The position numbers and the translations under genes are program-made. Below are positions 63,326 to 64,000 of a DNA stretch of 64,000 nucleotides, one piece after another (the stretch's first letter is position 1; every line of letters begins with the position of its first letter). The notes beneath the pieces are model-generated. The model saw only the letters and a program-made list of their open reading frames with translations. It was not told where the DNA came from and ran no database searches. The DNA comes from Candidatus Woesearchaeota archaeon (GTDB lineage Archaea; Nanobdellota; Nanobdellia; Woesearchaeales; UBA9642): NCBI GenBank assembly GCA_026002815.1, contig BPGB01000010.1:1-64000 (forward strand), in the 5' to 3' direction.

Positions 63326-64000
63326 TTCTGGTCATTATATTTATTGTAGGACTATCCTTCTCTGTCATAAAAATCCTCTGAACGTTTCCACACACACAGG
63401 TATATGATTTAATCTTTAACTCTTGCTTATAGTTGCACGTTTTTCCTGAATATATGTAATCTATAGATACAACCACAGTATAATATGGATCTGAATTACA
63501 TGTAGATACAGTTCCACAAGATGAAAATGCTACATTTACATTGGGAGCTTCACCGCTAATTGTAGGTGTAACAACTTCATGTATGTTGCAGTCATTATAA
63601 CTGCTATGAACAACAGATACAGAAGTTATAGTTACTGAAGGATCTGAACCTATGATAATGTTATAGTTATTTAAAGATCCACTGATAGGCTTGTAAATAA
63701 TACTAACAGGAATATAATCTAAACAACCACATCCACATGTAGCTAATTCATTACTTATGCTGTCTATTTGTGTATTTATATTTGTTATCGATGTATCAAT
63801 CTGTGCTAGTTTATTACAAAGATTTGGAAATATAGTTGTAGCAAAAAAATGAATGAACTCTCTCAAAGATTGAACTGATACATTTTCTATACCTAGCTGA
63901 GAACAACTAAATGTGTAATTTATACCTTCAGTTACATCACCAACAATATTAATTATATTACATATCTTTTCAACAGCACTATTAACATAATTAATCCAGT
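63321..64000 (-). CDS. partial Cys-containing tail-appendage protein (5' end outside the window)
   Basis: Open on the minus strand from the right window edge to the stop at 63321. A TTG at 63866 is only a nominal start. In-frame codons continue upstream through 63998 (residues such as ..NYVNSAVEKICNIINIV..), so at least 225 residues of the C-terminus are present. The visible part has a helical stretch (FIHFFATTIFPNLCNKLAQIDTSITNINTQIDSISNEL, outlined), then a Cys-rich beta region (CGCGCLDYIP, NDCNIHEV, SSCGTVSTCN, YTCVCGN). Composition matches the two genes downstream; a tail-fibre-type role is inferred. Confidence 0.6.
   Translation of the reverse strand, partial: WINYVNSAVEKICNIINIVGDVTEGINYTFSCSQLGIENVSVQSLREFIHFFATTIFPNLCNKLAQIDTSITNINTQIDSISNELATCGCGCLDYIPVSIIYKPISGSLNNYNIIIGSDPSVTITSVSVVHSSYNDCNIHEVVTPTISGEAPNVNVAFSSCGTVSTCNSDPYYTVVVSIDYIYSGKTCNYKQELKIKSYTCVCGNVQRIFMTEKDSPTINIMTRT

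Noticed and set aside
1-64000. Alternative genetic code (stop-codon reassignment, known in some crAss-like phages)
   Set aside because: All long genes are open in the standard code, and TAA, TAG and TGA each end recognisable genes (e.g. TAG at 1152 and 9614, TGA at 2376, 5442 and 7548). No sign of readthrough is needed.
1-64000. CRISPR array or tRNA genes
   Set aside because: No regularly spaced direct repeats apart from the in-frame 39-bp protein repeat at 50352-50582, and no cloverleaf-like sequence with a recognisable T-arm was seen in the few non-coding gaps.

Overview
The window looks like about 64 kb of a crAss-like phage (order Crassvirales, tailed phages of Bacteroidota). The sequence is very AT-rich and almost gapless, with long co-directional gene trains and no tRNA or rRNA gene. 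The diagnostic element is a block of three giant genes (3341, 4047 and 3381 codons). One carries the DxDxD signature of a two-barrel-type RNA polymerase, and another carries a superfamily 1 helicase. Next to them are a PolB replication operon and P22 gp4/gp10-like tail genes. TAA, TAG and TGA all serve as terminal stops, so the standard bacterial code applies. A Bacteroidota host is inferred from phage lineage only.

Layout. (1) 1-13535, plus strand: replication, recombination and early genes packed with ATGA/TAATG-type overlaps. They are a YqaJ-like exonuclease, a Sak4-like ATPase, a DnaB-like helicase, an SSB-like protein with a DNDLPF tail, a DnaG-like primase, a family B DNA polymerase, several unknowns and a sigma-70-like factor. 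(2) 13538-46045, minus strand: the three giant transcription/ejection-type genes plus one 66-codon gene. (3) 46077-52158, minus: three probable virion cargo or scaffold-type proteins (686, 1033 and 296 aa). (4) 52160-54133, minus: a mobile island with a tnpB gene, a tnpB-less copy of its 3' end, and an HNH endonuclease gene. (5) 54167-64000, minus: tail genes, namely a 1941-aa gp10/muzzle-like protein, two gp4/ring-like proteins and three Cys-rich appendage-type proteins. The last one runs off the window. Terminase, portal and major capsid genes are not present and should lie beyond the right edge.

Working model (inference). Tail and cargo genes build a podovirus-like tail and an internal protein load. 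The giant proteins (RNA polymerase, helicase-SLOG fusion, membrane-segment protein) would be packaged and injected to start early transcription. The plus-strand operon then replicates DNA, and the phage sigma factor adds a further layer of transcription control.

The least ordinary part is a TnpB system. There is one intact tnpB (52399-53568) whose 3' end folds into omega-RNA-like hairpins. Two shells without tnpB (10471-10643 and 52165-52341) keep about 100 bp of that 3' end nearly unchanged. All three abut the same stop/restart motif (TTTAAAACTATAA or a close variant), which also occurs at ordinary phage gene junctions. There is no stretch of more than 300 bases without a gene. The two longest gaps (10454-10644 and 52159-52398) are filled by the tnpB-less shells.
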